This document shows, piece by piece, positions 12,441-23,514 of a stretch of 47,096 bases of DNA. The stretch lies in contig NW_019774625.1 of NCBI RefSeq assembly GCF_001039355.2, forward strand, positions 28,045 through 75,140, read 5' to 3'. The position numbers were made by a program, and so were the translations under genes. The first letter of the stretch is position 1, and every line of letters begins with the position of its first letter. The stretch comes from Lingula anatina (taxonomy: Eukaryota > Brachiopoda > Lingulata > Lingulida > Lingulidae). Below the pieces are notes generated by a model. That model made no database searches and was not told the DNA's origin. It saw only the letters and a list, made by a program, of their open reading frames with translations.

Positions 12441-13003
12441 ATGTTTTCTGTATTCGTTAAGAGCCCAAATTGCAATCTTGTTTTAACCATGCGGTGTACA
12501 GATCTAGCGCACAAAGAAAAAGGCTGGATAGCGTGAGTTCCTCGTTGTTATGATGCAAGGCAAGCCGTTTAACGAAAACATGACTTAGCTGAACACAAAA
12601 CTTCATGTACAGCGTACAATTTCTAATGTGATGACGTTAGAGTCGTATTTTCAAGACGTCGTCTGTTTCTAAATTTTCTACTCTAAATTGATTAGATCCG
12701 CCTTTCACAAAAAGAAAAGAAACACCTATTTTTAATTAGATCTCACGCAATGTTTACCGCAGTGTAATGTGTCTGAAAATGCTACACAAACAGTCTCGAA
12801 AGTGCAGATTGTCGTATTTGTCTCATTGCATTTAAAGCTATATTTACAGAACGTTGCATCTTACAGATAATACTGCTTTGAAAGGTTCTACCACGCACAT
12901 TAGACATTTGAAAACGCAACAAAAGAAATGACCTCCTTTCACAGTAATTCAACAAGCCCGAACTGTTTAGATATAAACTCATGAATTGGCCCTTCGAATG
13001 TTA

Positions 13004-13258
13004 GACCCCATTCCCTCAGACACACCATCGATCAAAGTGGATCGACCTAATTCTGTGGGAACTCTCGCTAAGTGCAATCAGCTTAACTGTGTGACACGTC
13101 TCCTTTTGTTTTCGACGTACTCACGTAATCACCATCTTTTCTGTATTCTACTCAACGACAGGAGGAGGCGTATAATTTGTTAAGCTGATTGCACTTAACG
13201 GGAGCCCCCGCAGAGCTGGACCGACCCACGTACGCCGATGTGTCTATGGGAATGCTCC
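13004..13258. mobile_element. Miniature inverted-repeat element, family M2, copy 1
   Basis: The left arm contains CCCCATTCCCTCAGACAC, GGATCGACCTAATTCTGTGG and AAGTGCAATCAGCTTAAC. The right arm carries their inverted counterparts GTTAAGCTGATTGCACTT, AGAGCTGGACCGACCCACG and GTGTCTATGGGAATG. The arms are roughly 80 bases around a central segment of about 90 bases. No protein is encoded. Target-site duplication is not clear. Confidence 0.75.
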
Positions 13259-15123
13259 CTCTCAACACCTCTACCAATTATTCTTGTGGACATTTTTTGC
13301 TGACTGAGAGCCAAAATGACTGTCTATTTATCTAGAGACATATCTGTGAATATCTGTGGAAAATCAATCTGTCGCCCTGGTAGAGAGTACCCTCTCAATA
13401 CGTCTCTTTTGCCTATTGCCCAGAAAAGCAAGTTGTAAATCCCTCAAAACATACCAGTAAAGCTGTAACGCAATGTTATAAAGGACAATCGTACAAGAAC
13501 AACAACCGTTGGCACTGCTTCAGTTAAATTCACCCTGACTCTTAAGGCTTCAAATAGAGATTATTTTATGCTGTAGTGCATTTGCAATCTTGTACAACGT
13601 CGCATTTGTTAATAGCGGTGTATTTGTTAATAACCTTAAAATTAGATTGTTGCAAATGATATGGGTGCAAGTCGACAGCATTAATTGAGCTAAAAGGCTT
13701 GAAAATACAGTAGGTATTGTGTGAGTAAAGTAAAAGTAAATATGTTGTGCGTGGATAAAATGGTTACAAGACGGGCTTTGTTCTCATTTTGCTTTTGTAA
13801 TCTGAGCAAATAAAATAACTTTTAAGGCTTTTGGTGCAGAGGCAAAAGCAAAGAAGCCGTTGAATATTCCAGGTAAAACGATTAACGGGAAAATGTATCC
13901 TGTTTCAAAAATGGCTGTCACTCGCCTACCGGTAACATTGTAGCTAGATTATTAATGTTGTGTTAATCGATTTCTGATTTATCTTTAATAATTAAAAGAA
14001 TAATAATAATAACAATAAAAACAGCTGCGCATCTTAAGGCAGATTTTCAGGGATAGCTAGAGAACCGCATTTCAATCCCAGTGACAACATTGCTTTCATC
14101 ACGACCGGCGTCACTTGAGTCGATCCGTCTCTAAAACCACTCTGTGTGGATTAAACGCATCCGCAAAGTAGGCGCAACTCTCCTACCATATTAATGAACT
14201 TGCCCGTATGCTAGCTACACTGCCATATGATGATACGCTTTACGCTGGATAGAGGTTAACTTAATTGACTTTATCCCGGCGTTCTGGGAACAGACAAGTG
14301 CGTGCTCGTGCCTTGGGAACAATCATAAGTTGCGGCAGTGTTTGGACACTATGATCAGTATTGTGTATGCACTCGAGCGTCGATAGGGACGATTCATTAT
14401 TAATAACGACGGCATACCTGACGTTGGCGTAAATGTTCAGTCCCACCTTGGACTAGCATGGATCATCGGATTAACGAAGGCGACGCGTGTATAATCAAGT
14501 TAATTTCGTTTAGTCTGTCAATTGACGTGAAGATAGGATAGGTTAAAGGCAAAGGTGAGTTAAAGTCTCATAGTTGTATATTTATGTGCTACCAGTTCAT
14601 TTGACTGTATTAAAGTAGAGAATATGAAACGTGTGTTAACAAACGCGTGCTCGTGAAGTTTAGATAGACCCGTGTTTAAATCTGACGGGAAAGGTTATTT
14701 GTTAAAATGTGATCAGCTGATCCGTGATGTAAATTACACTTTGCGTTATTACACAACAAGTGAGAGATAAAAATCTGTATATGTAGGTTTGGGACAGTCG
14801 CTTGATTGCAATACCCTGTCTGAAATACCTTTGTCATGCCGTTCATATTATTGGGCCCTTTGATTCGCTACTAATATCACTTATTAAAAATTGGATTGTT
14901 AGAATCTACTATTATTGTTAATAATATTTCTTTAACACTCGTAATACTAGCTGAAAATATCCTTTCACAAGTGAATGCCTTTTGCTGTCTTGTGGCAATG
15001 ATACACTAAGGCCAAATGAAATTGAAAACCACTATTTAAGTGTATAAATAAAACAACGTTTATGATATATGGGTAAGGGTGTACACAGAAATAAAGAGAC
15101 AAGCAAATACGGGAACAGATGTA
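13259..15123. other. Non-coding stretch, no gene seen
   Basis: No open frame above 62 codons and no recognisable element. One short AATAATAATAAC patch lies near 13996-14020. Confidence 0.65.
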
Positions 15124-15126
15124 TTA

Positions 15127-15181
<55 letters not shown>

Positions 15182-15186
15182 GATAA

Positions 15187-15217
<31 letters not shown>

Positions 15218-15265
15218 GATATATATATATAGATAGATAGATATATAGATAGATAGATAGATAGA
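15124..15265. repeat. (GATA)n microsatellite, interrupted
   Basis: About 140 bases of GATA units with GATAAATA and TATATA interruptions. It ends abruptly at the GGGCCCATTCCC terminus of the neighbouring M2 element. Confidence 0.95.
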
Positions 15266-15412
15266 AGGGCCCATTCCCACAGACACCATCGGTCTATGTA
15301 GGTCGACCCAACTCTGTGGGGACTCTCGCTGAGTGCAATCAGCTGAACTGAATGCCACGAGGAGGAAACAAGAGGAGGCGTGTTAATCTGTTAAGCTGAT
15401 TGCACTTAGATT
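15266..15412. mobile_element. Family M2 element, copy 2, right arm truncated
   Basis: The left arm CCCATTCCCACAGACACC, CTCTGTGGGGACTCTCGCTG and AGTGCAATCAGCTGAACT matches the 13.0-kb copy. The right side retains GTTAAGCTGATTGCACTTAG but lacks the outer arm. The GATA array abuts the left end, consistent with repeat growth at an element boundary. Confidence 0.7.
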
Positions 15413-15721
15413 AATGGGTTTGCTTATGGATGGATGGGCGTGCCACCGGGTGGACAGATGAAAATAAATAAAACATATATGTAATGAAATTGGTCGCCTA
15501 GGAAGAGGTCCACTGTCATGATATTAAAATATGTATATTGTGATTAATACTAGGTACTATATAACAGGAGAGGGCTGTATTGACATCAAGAAGTGTATTA
15601 ATCACTAGAGGATAGCTGAATCTTTGTATATTTTGTTTATAAGAGCGTTCCTTGTTAACATTCATATTTTGATCTAAAATGCAGAAGCCCTATTTTTTAT
15701 TCATTTATTATTTATTTATTT

Positions 15722-15769
<48 letters not shown>

Positions 15770-16334
15770 AAGTCGCATTTGATGAAGAGCATTAAAGCTG
15801 TAATAGGTCTTAAATAGAAATGAAAAAGTTGTTTATCGAATGGCAAATAATGGAAAGGGTTCGGGGAGAAGGGGATAATTCAATGACGCGTTTTTTCCTC
15901 CGCTTTCACGGCCATTATTTTTCTCTGTGATTCATACATGTAATACTCACTCGAATGCTGATCATTATAATGTTTGTTTTCCACACTCAGTGTATTTTTT
16001 ATTAGTTGTGGTATGAATAAATGAGTACCTGCAGCATTTGCTTCACAAAGTGGGAACCAAAAGGCCGATTTCTATACATATATTTTAGAGCAAACAAACA
16101 GCCGATGGTGGCCAATTTCAGATTATATATTTGTATTAACACCACTGGCACTGGTATGTTGGGGGCTTACTATTAACTGTAAATCCGAAAAGGATCTTAT
16201 GCGTGTCTTTACAAAATAAAACCCCATTGTAAGAAATTTCAGTGAACAAAAGCCAAATGGTGTCAGCAAGACTTAGTGTTTTGACTGCAAGCTGACAATG
16301 ATGGGGAAAGGACATATTTGATGCTGTTCACTTA
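15413..16334. other. Non-coding stretch with AT-rich tract
   Basis: No gene. A TTATTTATTT / (TA)n / poly(T) compound tract occupies about 15695-15769. Confidence 0.65.
15723..15769. repeat. (TA)n followed by poly(T)
   Basis: About fifteen TA units run directly into about thirteen T. Confidence 0.9.
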
Positions 16335-16487
16335 GGCCGCATTCAGAAGGATAGACTTACCAGATCAAATATGGCGACCCACTAAAAAGCTTGCTGTTTA
16401 ATCCGGTTTAATCCGGTGAGGAAGTATTCAAGTGGGCCGGCCATATTTGACCCTCGGACTAGTTAGTGTACTGTTTTGTATGCGGCA
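16335..16487. mobile_element. Miniature inverted-repeat element, family M1, with TTA duplication
   Basis: The left end is GGCCGCATTCAGAAGG…CAGATCAAATATGGCGACCC. The right end is GGCCGGCCATATTTGACC…GTATGCGGCA. It is 153 bases long. TTA is present immediately outside both ends (16332-16334 and 16488-16490), consistent with a 3-bp target-site duplication. A 3-bp TTA/TAA duplication suggests a PIF/Harbinger-type transposase acted in trans; that assignment is inference. Confidence 0.75.
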
Positions 16488-16818
16488 TTAGACTTGCGCT
16501 TAGTACTTCAAGGCAATGATGCGTGGTATCTCAAATAAGAACCAACGACCTTACAATCGTGAGAGGACGAATGAAAATGCATTTTGATTGAAAAGTGACT
16601 TACGTCAGTAATTGACGTAGAAAACCAATTCATTTCCCCCAAATGTGATTTCTAATTATATTGTGGTCTAAAAGATCTGCAATTACAGACGTTTACATCA
16701 CTTTAGATAGATATGTAAGTCTTCTAAACGATAACCATGAAATTGATTTCTACATTTGTATTTTCTTGGATGCAAATGACTTGCTATACAAACATTATCT
16801 TTGAGGTAATCTGAAGTG

Positions 16819-16850
<32 letters not shown>

Positions 16851-17215
16851 AATAAATGCATGCACAAGCAGTTTTGGATTTAAATCAAAATAATATTTGC
16901 CCAAAATGATCGGAAAACCTTTATAACATTTTGAAATGTCAGCGACTGTGTTGATAGTTGTGAAGCAGACTATGCTAAATGTTATTCCGAAATGAATAGC
17001 ATGCAGTTGAAGAGATAGCAGTATAGACCCGTATACTGCCTTCAACTGTGACTAATCGTTTTTCACCATTTAAGCTTACTTGATTTTTCAATTTGTTTAT
17101 TTATATATATATATATTCACTGGTTTATATGGAGGTCAAAAATGAGTCATAATTATACCTGTATCTTAAAGGTTTCCAATCAATTGTGACAGTGACTTAA
17201 GTATTAGTCATCTAG
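16488..17215. other. Non-coding stretch with (CT)n
   Basis: No gene. The 115-codon minus-strand frame at 16698-17045 crosses the CT array and is not credible. A short TATATATATA lies at 17104-17115. Confidence 0.65.
16818..16848. repeat. (CT)n microsatellite
   Basis: Fifteen CT units without interruption. Confidence 0.95.
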
Positions 17216-17430
17216 GACCCCATTTCCAGAGATTACATGGATCTACTTTAGATCGACGTAACTCCCTGGGGGTTCACGCTAAATAGCTGTCAGCCGAGCG
17301 GACACGAAAGTTAATTACCCCCTTACAGCTTGTAGTAGGCGGGACGGACAGTTAAGCTGGATTATCTGACAGTAATCTAGTGAGACTCCCCGCGGGGATA
17401 GATCGATCTAAAAGCTCTGGGAATACAGCC
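17216..17430. mobile_element. Miniature inverted-repeat element, family M3, copy 1
   Basis: It is 215 bases long. The left arm is GACCCCATTTCCAGAGATTA, then TTTAGATCGACGTAACTCCC and TTCACGCTAAATAGCTGTCA. The right arm is CTGACAGTAATCTAGTGAGA, then TAGATCGATCTAAAAGCTCT and GGGAATACAGCC. TAG lies outside each end (17213-17215 and 17431-17433), a candidate 3-bp duplication. The copy at 30434-30648 has the same length and the same interior (CACGAAAGTTAATTAC, GCTTGTAGTAGGCGGGACGG). Confidence 0.75.
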
Positions 17431-18573
17431 TAGCTCTGACCACAGCTGTTGCTTGTATAAAGTCACACAGTGAAATAAACCTCTATTATATTAGCTAAAA
17501 TATTTATATACCAGGAAATATTATCAGCTTTATATTTATCGTCTGGATCTACCAAAACCTAAAACCGTTCTCGGAATTCTGATCCATAAAGCAGCTTTTG
17601 AGCGTTAAAACATCAAAATGAAATTTCTGATCCATCCAGTTTGGGATTCTAACCCCTTAGCTTTATAGACAATTTTTAAAACAATGTCATGATGAAGACA
17701 GAGACTGGGAAGTGTCACTTTCTTTACATTATAGCTAAAAATTATTTTTATTTATTTATTTATTATTATTATTATTATTTTTATTTTTTTTTTTTGGGGG
17801 GGGGGGGATATCATCTTCTTTCCAATAAACCGTTTACAGAATTACGACCCAAAATTTGAGCTCTCGATTGATAATATCAATCAGAAGGTTTTTGGTTCGT
17901 CCAGTTACAGATTCTTTATTTTAGTCTTAAAAAGGGGAAAACAATGGCGGTCTAGGAGGCAGAGAGTAATGAACTTCACTAGAAGTGGTACGAGTGTGGA
18001 ATTTAAAACTTGATTCAGTGAATGGCTTCGGGAGAAACTACCAAGGAAAATAATGGTTTGCTTTATAAAAGATTTTAATGCTCATTATGTACCTTCAATT
18101 TGATTTAAAACGAACTGTAAAATGAAATAAGGGCAGCCATCAGAGACTAAGATAACGGAGAGAGCAATCGAATTTTATTTTATCATTGCTAACGCTGTGA
18201 TCAAATAGGAAGCTGACTATGGTGGATATTAATTACAGACTCGGAGTGGCGCTGTGGAAAGAACCCCAGAGACGTCTTGCTTCCCCCAAAATCGTTAACT
18301 GCTGTTAATTGAAACCGAAACATTATATTGTTGTATACAACTAGCGACCGCTTGCAAATACACTAAAACATTGATGTTTTACAATCAAGTGCATGTATGA
18401 ACGCTGAGATAATCAAAAAGAACAGCACGAATAGCATCGACTTTAATCGATTAACGACCGCCAGTAGAAACTGAAATCTTGCGGGTAGTGGTCGTTTGCA
18501 ACATAAAAAACGGCATATCAGACTATTAATTTGGCGCCAGTGTTCAAATCGACGATAATATCAGCTTGCGTAG
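17431..18573. other. Non-coding stretch with A/T and G tracts
   Basis: No gene. A TTTATTTATTATTATTATT / poly(T) / poly(G) compound tract lies at about 17745-17808. Confidence 0.65.
17745..17808. repeat. TTTA/ATT repeat with poly(T) and poly(G)
   Basis: TTTA and ATT units are followed by ten or so T and then twelve or so G. Confidence 0.9.
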
Positions 18574-18697
18574 ATTCTAGATTGTGTAGAGGGTGTAGGC
18601 GGCGCAAATCCACATTGGAGTTTAAGCCTGTTAAATCGCCGAAGCGGGCACAGAGTGTAAAGTGCAAAAGCTGCAGACCCAACGCGCGCGAGACCAG
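18574..18697 (+). pseudogene. Possible coding fragment with a CX2C-X22-CX2C zinc-ribbon pattern
   Basis: The open frame has two Cys pairs: LCRGC at 18582-18596 and CKSC at 18663-18674, separated by 22 residues rich in Lys/Arg with a central LEF. The arrangement (CxxC, basic linker with an aromatic, CxxC, then an Arg-rich tail) resembles short zinc ribbons of the HNH/endonuclease VII-associated kind, but I cannot place it in a family. The segment is GC- and CpG-rich compared with the AT-rich DNA around it, as coding sequence or a recent insertion might be. There is no ATG upstream in frame. AG precedes it at 18579-18580, and AG|GTACCT at its end could act as splice sites. It abuts the M5 inverted-repeat element at 18702. 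It could be a lone exon, a transposon relic or chance. Confidence 0.25.
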
Positions 18698-18701
18698 GTA
18701 C

Positions 18702-19048
18702 CTTAAAGGGATAATAACTCTTCGTATGAGATCTATATTTCACAACAAAAACATTGTGAATAACTCATAGAAATATAATATATTCTGTTTTACCACAAAA
18801 ACAGCAGTTATAGCTATTATTCTGATATCTGAGCTTGTCTTCAGACCACATGACCTCTATTAATGGCTATACTATGTTATAATCTCTTAAGAGATTTTAA
18901 CAAAAAACCAAACTTTTTAGAAAAAAAACAGGGACTAACTTTGAATGTAAAAATGGATTCATTAACCATTGGTAAGTATGGGAAAATTGTTGTTTACTCC
19001 AGGAAAATTCATTTTTTGGCCGAAACGAAGAGTTATTATCCCTTTAAG
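18702..19048. mobile_element. Miniature inverted-repeat element, family M5, perfect 24-bp termini
   Basis: 18702-18725 (beginning CTTAAAGGGATAATAACTCT) is exactly repeated in inverse at 19025-19048. The element is 347 bases long, AT-rich, without a coding frame, and contains a 16-base perfect palindrome, AATCTCTTAAGAGATT, at 18881-18896. Target-site duplication is not obvious. The terminus is related to the AAGGGAGATAATAAC arm of the short hairpin at 20122-20180. Confidence 0.8.
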
Positions 19049-20121
19049 ACTACTGGTACATGCAGCCACTCAAGGTAGGTTCTACACGTACATGCGTGTG
19101 AACGGAACAAAGCTTGGAACCTTTAAATGTCATGATTAATATTAACAAATGTAGATACGAATTGGCGTAGAGTGCAACTGGTGTCTACGTGAGCTGTTTC
19201 CAATATCCAATTTAGCGGTAACTGGATTCCACCTTGCACACAGCCACAGGTCTGTACCTTTGGGGACGTGCTTTCAGTTTTTGGTCCAGGACTCTCCGAA
19301 AGCTGTTGGCTTAATAATACTATAAGCGAGAGATTGCGTTGTTTCTGACTTGTGAATATTACCGAAGGGGAGTTTAACACATAGACTCCACTGGGATATT
19401 TTAACATTATGCAACATGCATTGACGACAGTGTTTTCGGAATCATATACCGTCACAGTTGCTGTAAGGCAGGTGTATTTAACTGGAATGTATTTAATTGA
19501 TCTAGAAGTGATTTATGATGACCAACAGGTAGGAGCATTTTATACTATTGTTAAAGTTGAACGGGTTACACTAGCTAAAGCCCAGCCGTAGTAACGGGTA
19601 CCGTGGTACGTGACCAGAATTATTTTGCGGAGCCTTTTTTATTTCATGAAGCACCTTAAAACAATGATGATATGTTTAAATTTGGCAGCTACATCGTGTT
19701 AAAACCGAAAACAGTAATCCAACAGAAGAAATACCGTTTATTTACATTCATGTACTTTGTTGATTTATGTTGTAAATAATCGCAACCTTTATATTATAGA
19801 TATAAAACCCGTATATTCTGACTTAGTATAAAACATCATGTATGTTTAATAGCTGTTTTTCTGGATCATGAACATACGTTACTGTTCTCGGCGCCTTCAT
19901 TATATATAATGCATCACGGAAAATGATTGATCTGCATTCGCAAAATGAATTTTAGCTTCAGCTGTAGGCAGTGAGTATTTTCTATGACACAGTTTACAAT
20001 GGTTTGCATGTACTTTTACCTATTTTGGCCTCAAATTTTGAAAGATTATAGACACGTCGTCTTCCTTTTTACGGGAACCTTAAGAGTATTTTCATTTTCT
20101 TGTTTGTTCTAAAACGACAAA
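19049..20121. other. Non-coding stretch with one long uninterrupted frame
   Basis: No gene is called. On the minus strand a frame of about 129 codons is open from 19512 to 19123, across sequence that is not low-complexity. It has no recognisable domain, so it stays as a note. Confidence 0.55.
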
Positions 20122-20180
20122 GTTATCTCTCTTATGTACGGCAATATAATGATAATACCGTGCATAAGGGAGATAATAAC
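20122..20180. repeat. Short foldback with AAGGGAGATAATAAC arm
   Basis: The left arm GTTATCTCTCTTATGTACGG and the right arm CCGTGCATAAGGGAGATAAT (continuing to AAC) pair with a 3-base bulge and a few mismatches around an 11-base or so centre. It is probably a minimal inverted-repeat element related by its termini to M5. Confidence 0.6.
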
Positions 20181-20256
20181 GTAGGCGAATTCAATGTTAT
20201 TGCATACTTAATGTACATTACGATATGTAACTAGTAAAGTGTATCAATTTGATGAG

Positions 20257-20259
<3 letters not shown>

Positions 20260-20302
<43 letters not shown>

Positions 20303-20420
20303 AAAAGAAAAAAAAACAGCAGCTATTTTGCCCCGACCGGTTTCATTCTTTCTTCAGGGGGTTTTGTTTATTTGTTACTAGGTGATGTCATAAACATCAG
20401 GAAGAACAATTTTACTTTAA

Positions 20421-20489
<69 letters not shown>
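20260..20489. repeat. Two (TA)n arrays flanking a 125-bp unique segment
   Basis: TA arrays at 20260-20299 and 20424-20489 enclose a unique segment of about 125 bases. The open frames here (Ile-Tyr repeats) are artefacts of the arrays. Confidence 0.9.
20331..20360 (-). mobile_element. Possible Penelope-like retroelement end signature
   Basis: On the minus strand this reads CCTGAAGAAAGAATGAAACC followed by GGTCGGGGC and an A/T-rich tail. Short stretches of the form TGAAGA…GAAAC followed by CGGTCG are common near the 3' ends of Penelope-like elements in invertebrates. No protein-coding part remains between the two TA arrays. This rests on recall of a loose signature, so confidence is low. Confidence 0.25.
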
Positions 20490-20491
<2 letters not shown>

Positions 20492-20587
20492 TGGTAACTG
20501 GGAGGTGGCCCTGTACCACGTGGAATCGGGGTAGTTTAAAAATAGAGATCGGTAACCGAAAAGCGGATATCTCGAGGTGGAGATGGT

Positions 20588-20738
20588 CAGGCCTGTAGCC
20601 AGCAATTTCAAAGGGGGTGCTTTTCTGAAAAAGCGGACCTTCCTTCGTCTACCTAGATTAATTTTCACCCAAGGCGGACATTTCACCGACGAAAAGGGCA
20701 GTTCGCCGGACCCCCCCCTTCCCCGGGCTAAGGGGCTG
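20588..20738 (+). mobile_element. hAT-like non-autonomous element, family H1, copy 3
   Basis: It begins CAGGCCTGTAGCCAGCAATT and ends with a C-rich run and CCCCGGGCTAAGGGGCTG, the imperfect inverted terminus. Internal GCTTTTCTGAAAAAGCGGAC and ACGAAAAGGGCAGTTCG match the copies near 12 kb. It is 151 bases long and non-coding. Confidence 0.7.
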
Positions 20739-21834
20739 ATGGGTACATGTATCCTGCCGTTTGACCTACTGTCAACCCTATCGGTCAAATTAATGTTCTG
20801 CACTCTAATGTCAGTCTGATCCGACGACCAACTTGATGACGCGGCGTCATGTGGGTTGTACGTTTTAAAATAGCTTAATTTTCTGTCCTCTTCCTCATTG
20901 TGGAATTCTACACAGGGTGTCCGACCGGCGCCGCTCTCCCGTCTCATGCAGGAAACTTAATTAATCAGTGCAAAATTAATTAATCGGCTTCATGGTAAAT
21001 GTGGCAATGTACATATGTTGACGCCAAAGTACCATTCAAACTAAAAAAAATCATTGTCTACGCAGGCGTTTCCTAGATTTAATTCCGTATCCAGTCTTGG
21101 GGATCTATTGTTTGCCTTTAATTTTGAGGCATTTCACAGCGAACGTGCTGTGTTTCATTTTAGTGTGCGATACATGCATTAAGGACTTTGTGCTATATGC
21201 AATCGCAATATTCGGTATCTATCGCCTTTGTTTCTAATGAAAACCCGCCATAATGTACCGGGAAGGCTACCGTTTAAGTTGTTATAGACGAAGCCTTTAC
21301 CCAGAAAATGCTGTCATTTTAGATTATTTGCAAGGTAATCCAGTGATCCAGCACAGCCTATTCGATTGATCGCGCATTTTCAATTGTCAACACTTATATA
21401 ACGGAATAAGCTAAACAGTCGTGAGTGTTTCTAAATGGAGTAAACGTTTAGAACAGAATCAACAAACCGGACATAGCATAACTGACGTCACCACACGACT
21501 AGACCACGTGCCGCTGGCGGGTCCAAGATATGCCTGAGGGGCGCATATATATATGTGTGTGCATGTGTGAGAGAGAGAGAGAGATAATAAAATATATTTC
21601 CCTAAGCAAGCAAGCCTATGCAATAGATGACGAAGGCTATTGACCTATAAAATGCAGTAGACAGAATTGGAAATGAATGCTTGGTTTTGTCTTGTTTCGT
21701 TTATTAAAATGGTCTACCAGTACAGTATAACAGGGTGCAGAGGAAGAAAAGGGGGGAAGGCTGCCTCAGAAATCGGTGGAGTCACGTGACTAATGTGTTC
21801 TCCACTGGATCTAGCTTTGTTTGCGGATGCCAAA
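20739..21834. other. Non-coding stretch
   Basis: No gene. A perfect CRE (TGACGTCA) lies at 21483-21490, followed by the E-box CACGTG at 21506-21511. A short (GA)n is at 21569-21583. The 176-codon minus-strand frame at 20417-20947 runs through the H1 element and the TA array and is rejected. Confidence 0.6.
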
Positions 21835-22022
21835 GGGTGTATTCAGAGCAAGTTAATCCGGACCAAACATGGCCGAGCCACTTGAAAATTTTCTGCTTCA
21901 TCCCCTAATAGACACTGAAAAGATTCCCCGCTGGCATTACGTGATAATATTTCAATTGGGTCGGCCATATTTGATCCCAGGATCTGTTAGTCCGGAGACC
22001 AACTCTGATTGTGAATGCGGCC
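21835..22022. mobile_element. Miniature inverted-repeat element, family M1
   Basis: The left end is GGGTGTATTCAGAGCAAGTT, then AATCCGGACCAAACATGGCC. The right end is GGTCGGCCATATTTGATCCC, then GATCTGTTAGTCCGGAGACC and GTGAATGCGGCC. It is 188 bases long. AAA lies outside both ends (21832-21834 and 22023-22025), a possible 3-bp target-site duplication. Confidence 0.75.
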
Positions 22023-22025
22023 AAA

Positions 22026-22887
22026 GAGACCAGGATCCCGCCTTAAAGCCGATCTAATCATCAAGACAATGAAAGCGTCATTCAGTTCATCATTTTTCAT
22101 CGTCATACATGCACAGCTATCGGTGCCTTGTCGTATTAGCATATAAAACAGCAGCTGCAGGTTAATTGACTTTCATAGCGATCTCATTGAGTACTGTTAT
22201 TAAACGAACTGCCTGACATTAATGCTTAATGGCTCTTACGGTGCCCAGTAATGTTTCAAACAAAAATGACATTTAAGCTCGCGTGAGTATCACATTGCTT
22301 TGGTGCGGCACGTCACGTGTTGGCTCGTTTTCATAACTCACTAGTGCATATGGTGAGAGGGCAATGTCGGAGTATATTCTGTAAGCATACAAATGGTGAC
22401 TGCCCGCGTCACATGTATATTTGATGTGTGATGTACATGTAGCAGACAGCGCGTGACTGTTGCACGCATGCGTTTTAAATACCACGGTACATTTATTCTG
22501 GGCATGACAGTCTCGTCAACCCTAATCGGTTTTTGTATTTGATAACAGGAAACATTTTAGACATTTTATTCATTCCATAGAACAGTCTAAGAGACAAAGG
22601 AATTATGTATGAAAAGATGTAAAAAATATCTAATTTCTGACATACAGTACTCTCGTAATGGAGGCAAGAAATAGGTGAATTATTGCTGAAATGAGAAATT
22701 AAAAGAACTCCAAATCAGTATTATATCATGTAATTATCTCAAAGATTTAAGGCAGGAAAACCGTGATGTTTAAGGGAAAATCGTTGACATTTGCAGAGAA
22801 GGTAGTGTGAAGGTATTTTAAGTTCAGTGGTTAAAGTACGATCAGCACGTGTCACCATTCCTTCTTAATCACATTGCGGATGGCTGG
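22026..22887. other. Non-coding stretch, no gene seen
   Basis: No frame above 70 codons and no element recognised. Confidence 0.6.
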
Positions 22888-23340
22888 TAATAAACCAGGT
22901 AACGAGTACTTACATCCCACCAAACCCAAATCACACTTAATAATCGTCTGGTATATTAGTGTCTCCTGCCAAGCAATTAGCTAGCTGTGATAAATGTAAC
23001 ATCGGTGAGAAGTCGCTGCTGTTTCTGTCACGTCTGCCTGAGATCTGAGTCATAGATGTATATTCAGCTTAGTTTCCCAGATTTTTGTCTTGTTACTGAT
23101 GGATGGTACAGGNGATAATAAACCAGGTAACGAGGACTTACATCCCACCAAACCCAAATCACACTTAATAATCGTCTGGTATATTAGTGTCTCCTGCCAA
23201 GCAATTAGCTAGCTGTGATAAATGTAACATCGGTGAGAAGTCGCTGCTGTTTCTGTCACGTCTGCCTGAGATCTGAGTCATAGATGTATATTCAGCTTAG
23301 TTTCCCAGATTTTTGTCTTGTGACTGATGGATGGTACAGG
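22888..23340 (+). repeat. Tandem 228-bp duplication joined at a single N
   Basis: 22888-23112 and 23116-23340 align at a constant offset of 228 bases with only two differences noticed (CGAGTACTT versus CGAGGACTT, TTGTTACTG versus TTGTGACTG). The junction contains a single N at 23113. Near-identity plus an ambiguous base at the junction points to an assembly overlap or haplotype insertion rather than a true repeat. Confidence 0.9.
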
Positions 23341-23480
23341 GAAGCAGGTCTTGCTCATTAGTCAGACGACAACTATTTTACTTTTGCATTAATTTTGTAA
23401 ATTGAACTCCGAATGTAAATGTATATGTAGTTGTAGGCCCTATATGTAGTTTTTCTACCTGTATATATATTTTTTCTAAT

Positions 23481-23514
<34 letters not shown>

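Noticed and set aside
15032-15358. 108-codon minus-strand frame of Ile-Tyr-Leu-Ser repeats
   Set aside because: It is a direct reading of the GATA microsatellite.
20417-20947. 176-codon minus-strand frame
   Set aside because: It runs through an H1 element and ends in a (TA)n array read as Ile-Tyr repeats.
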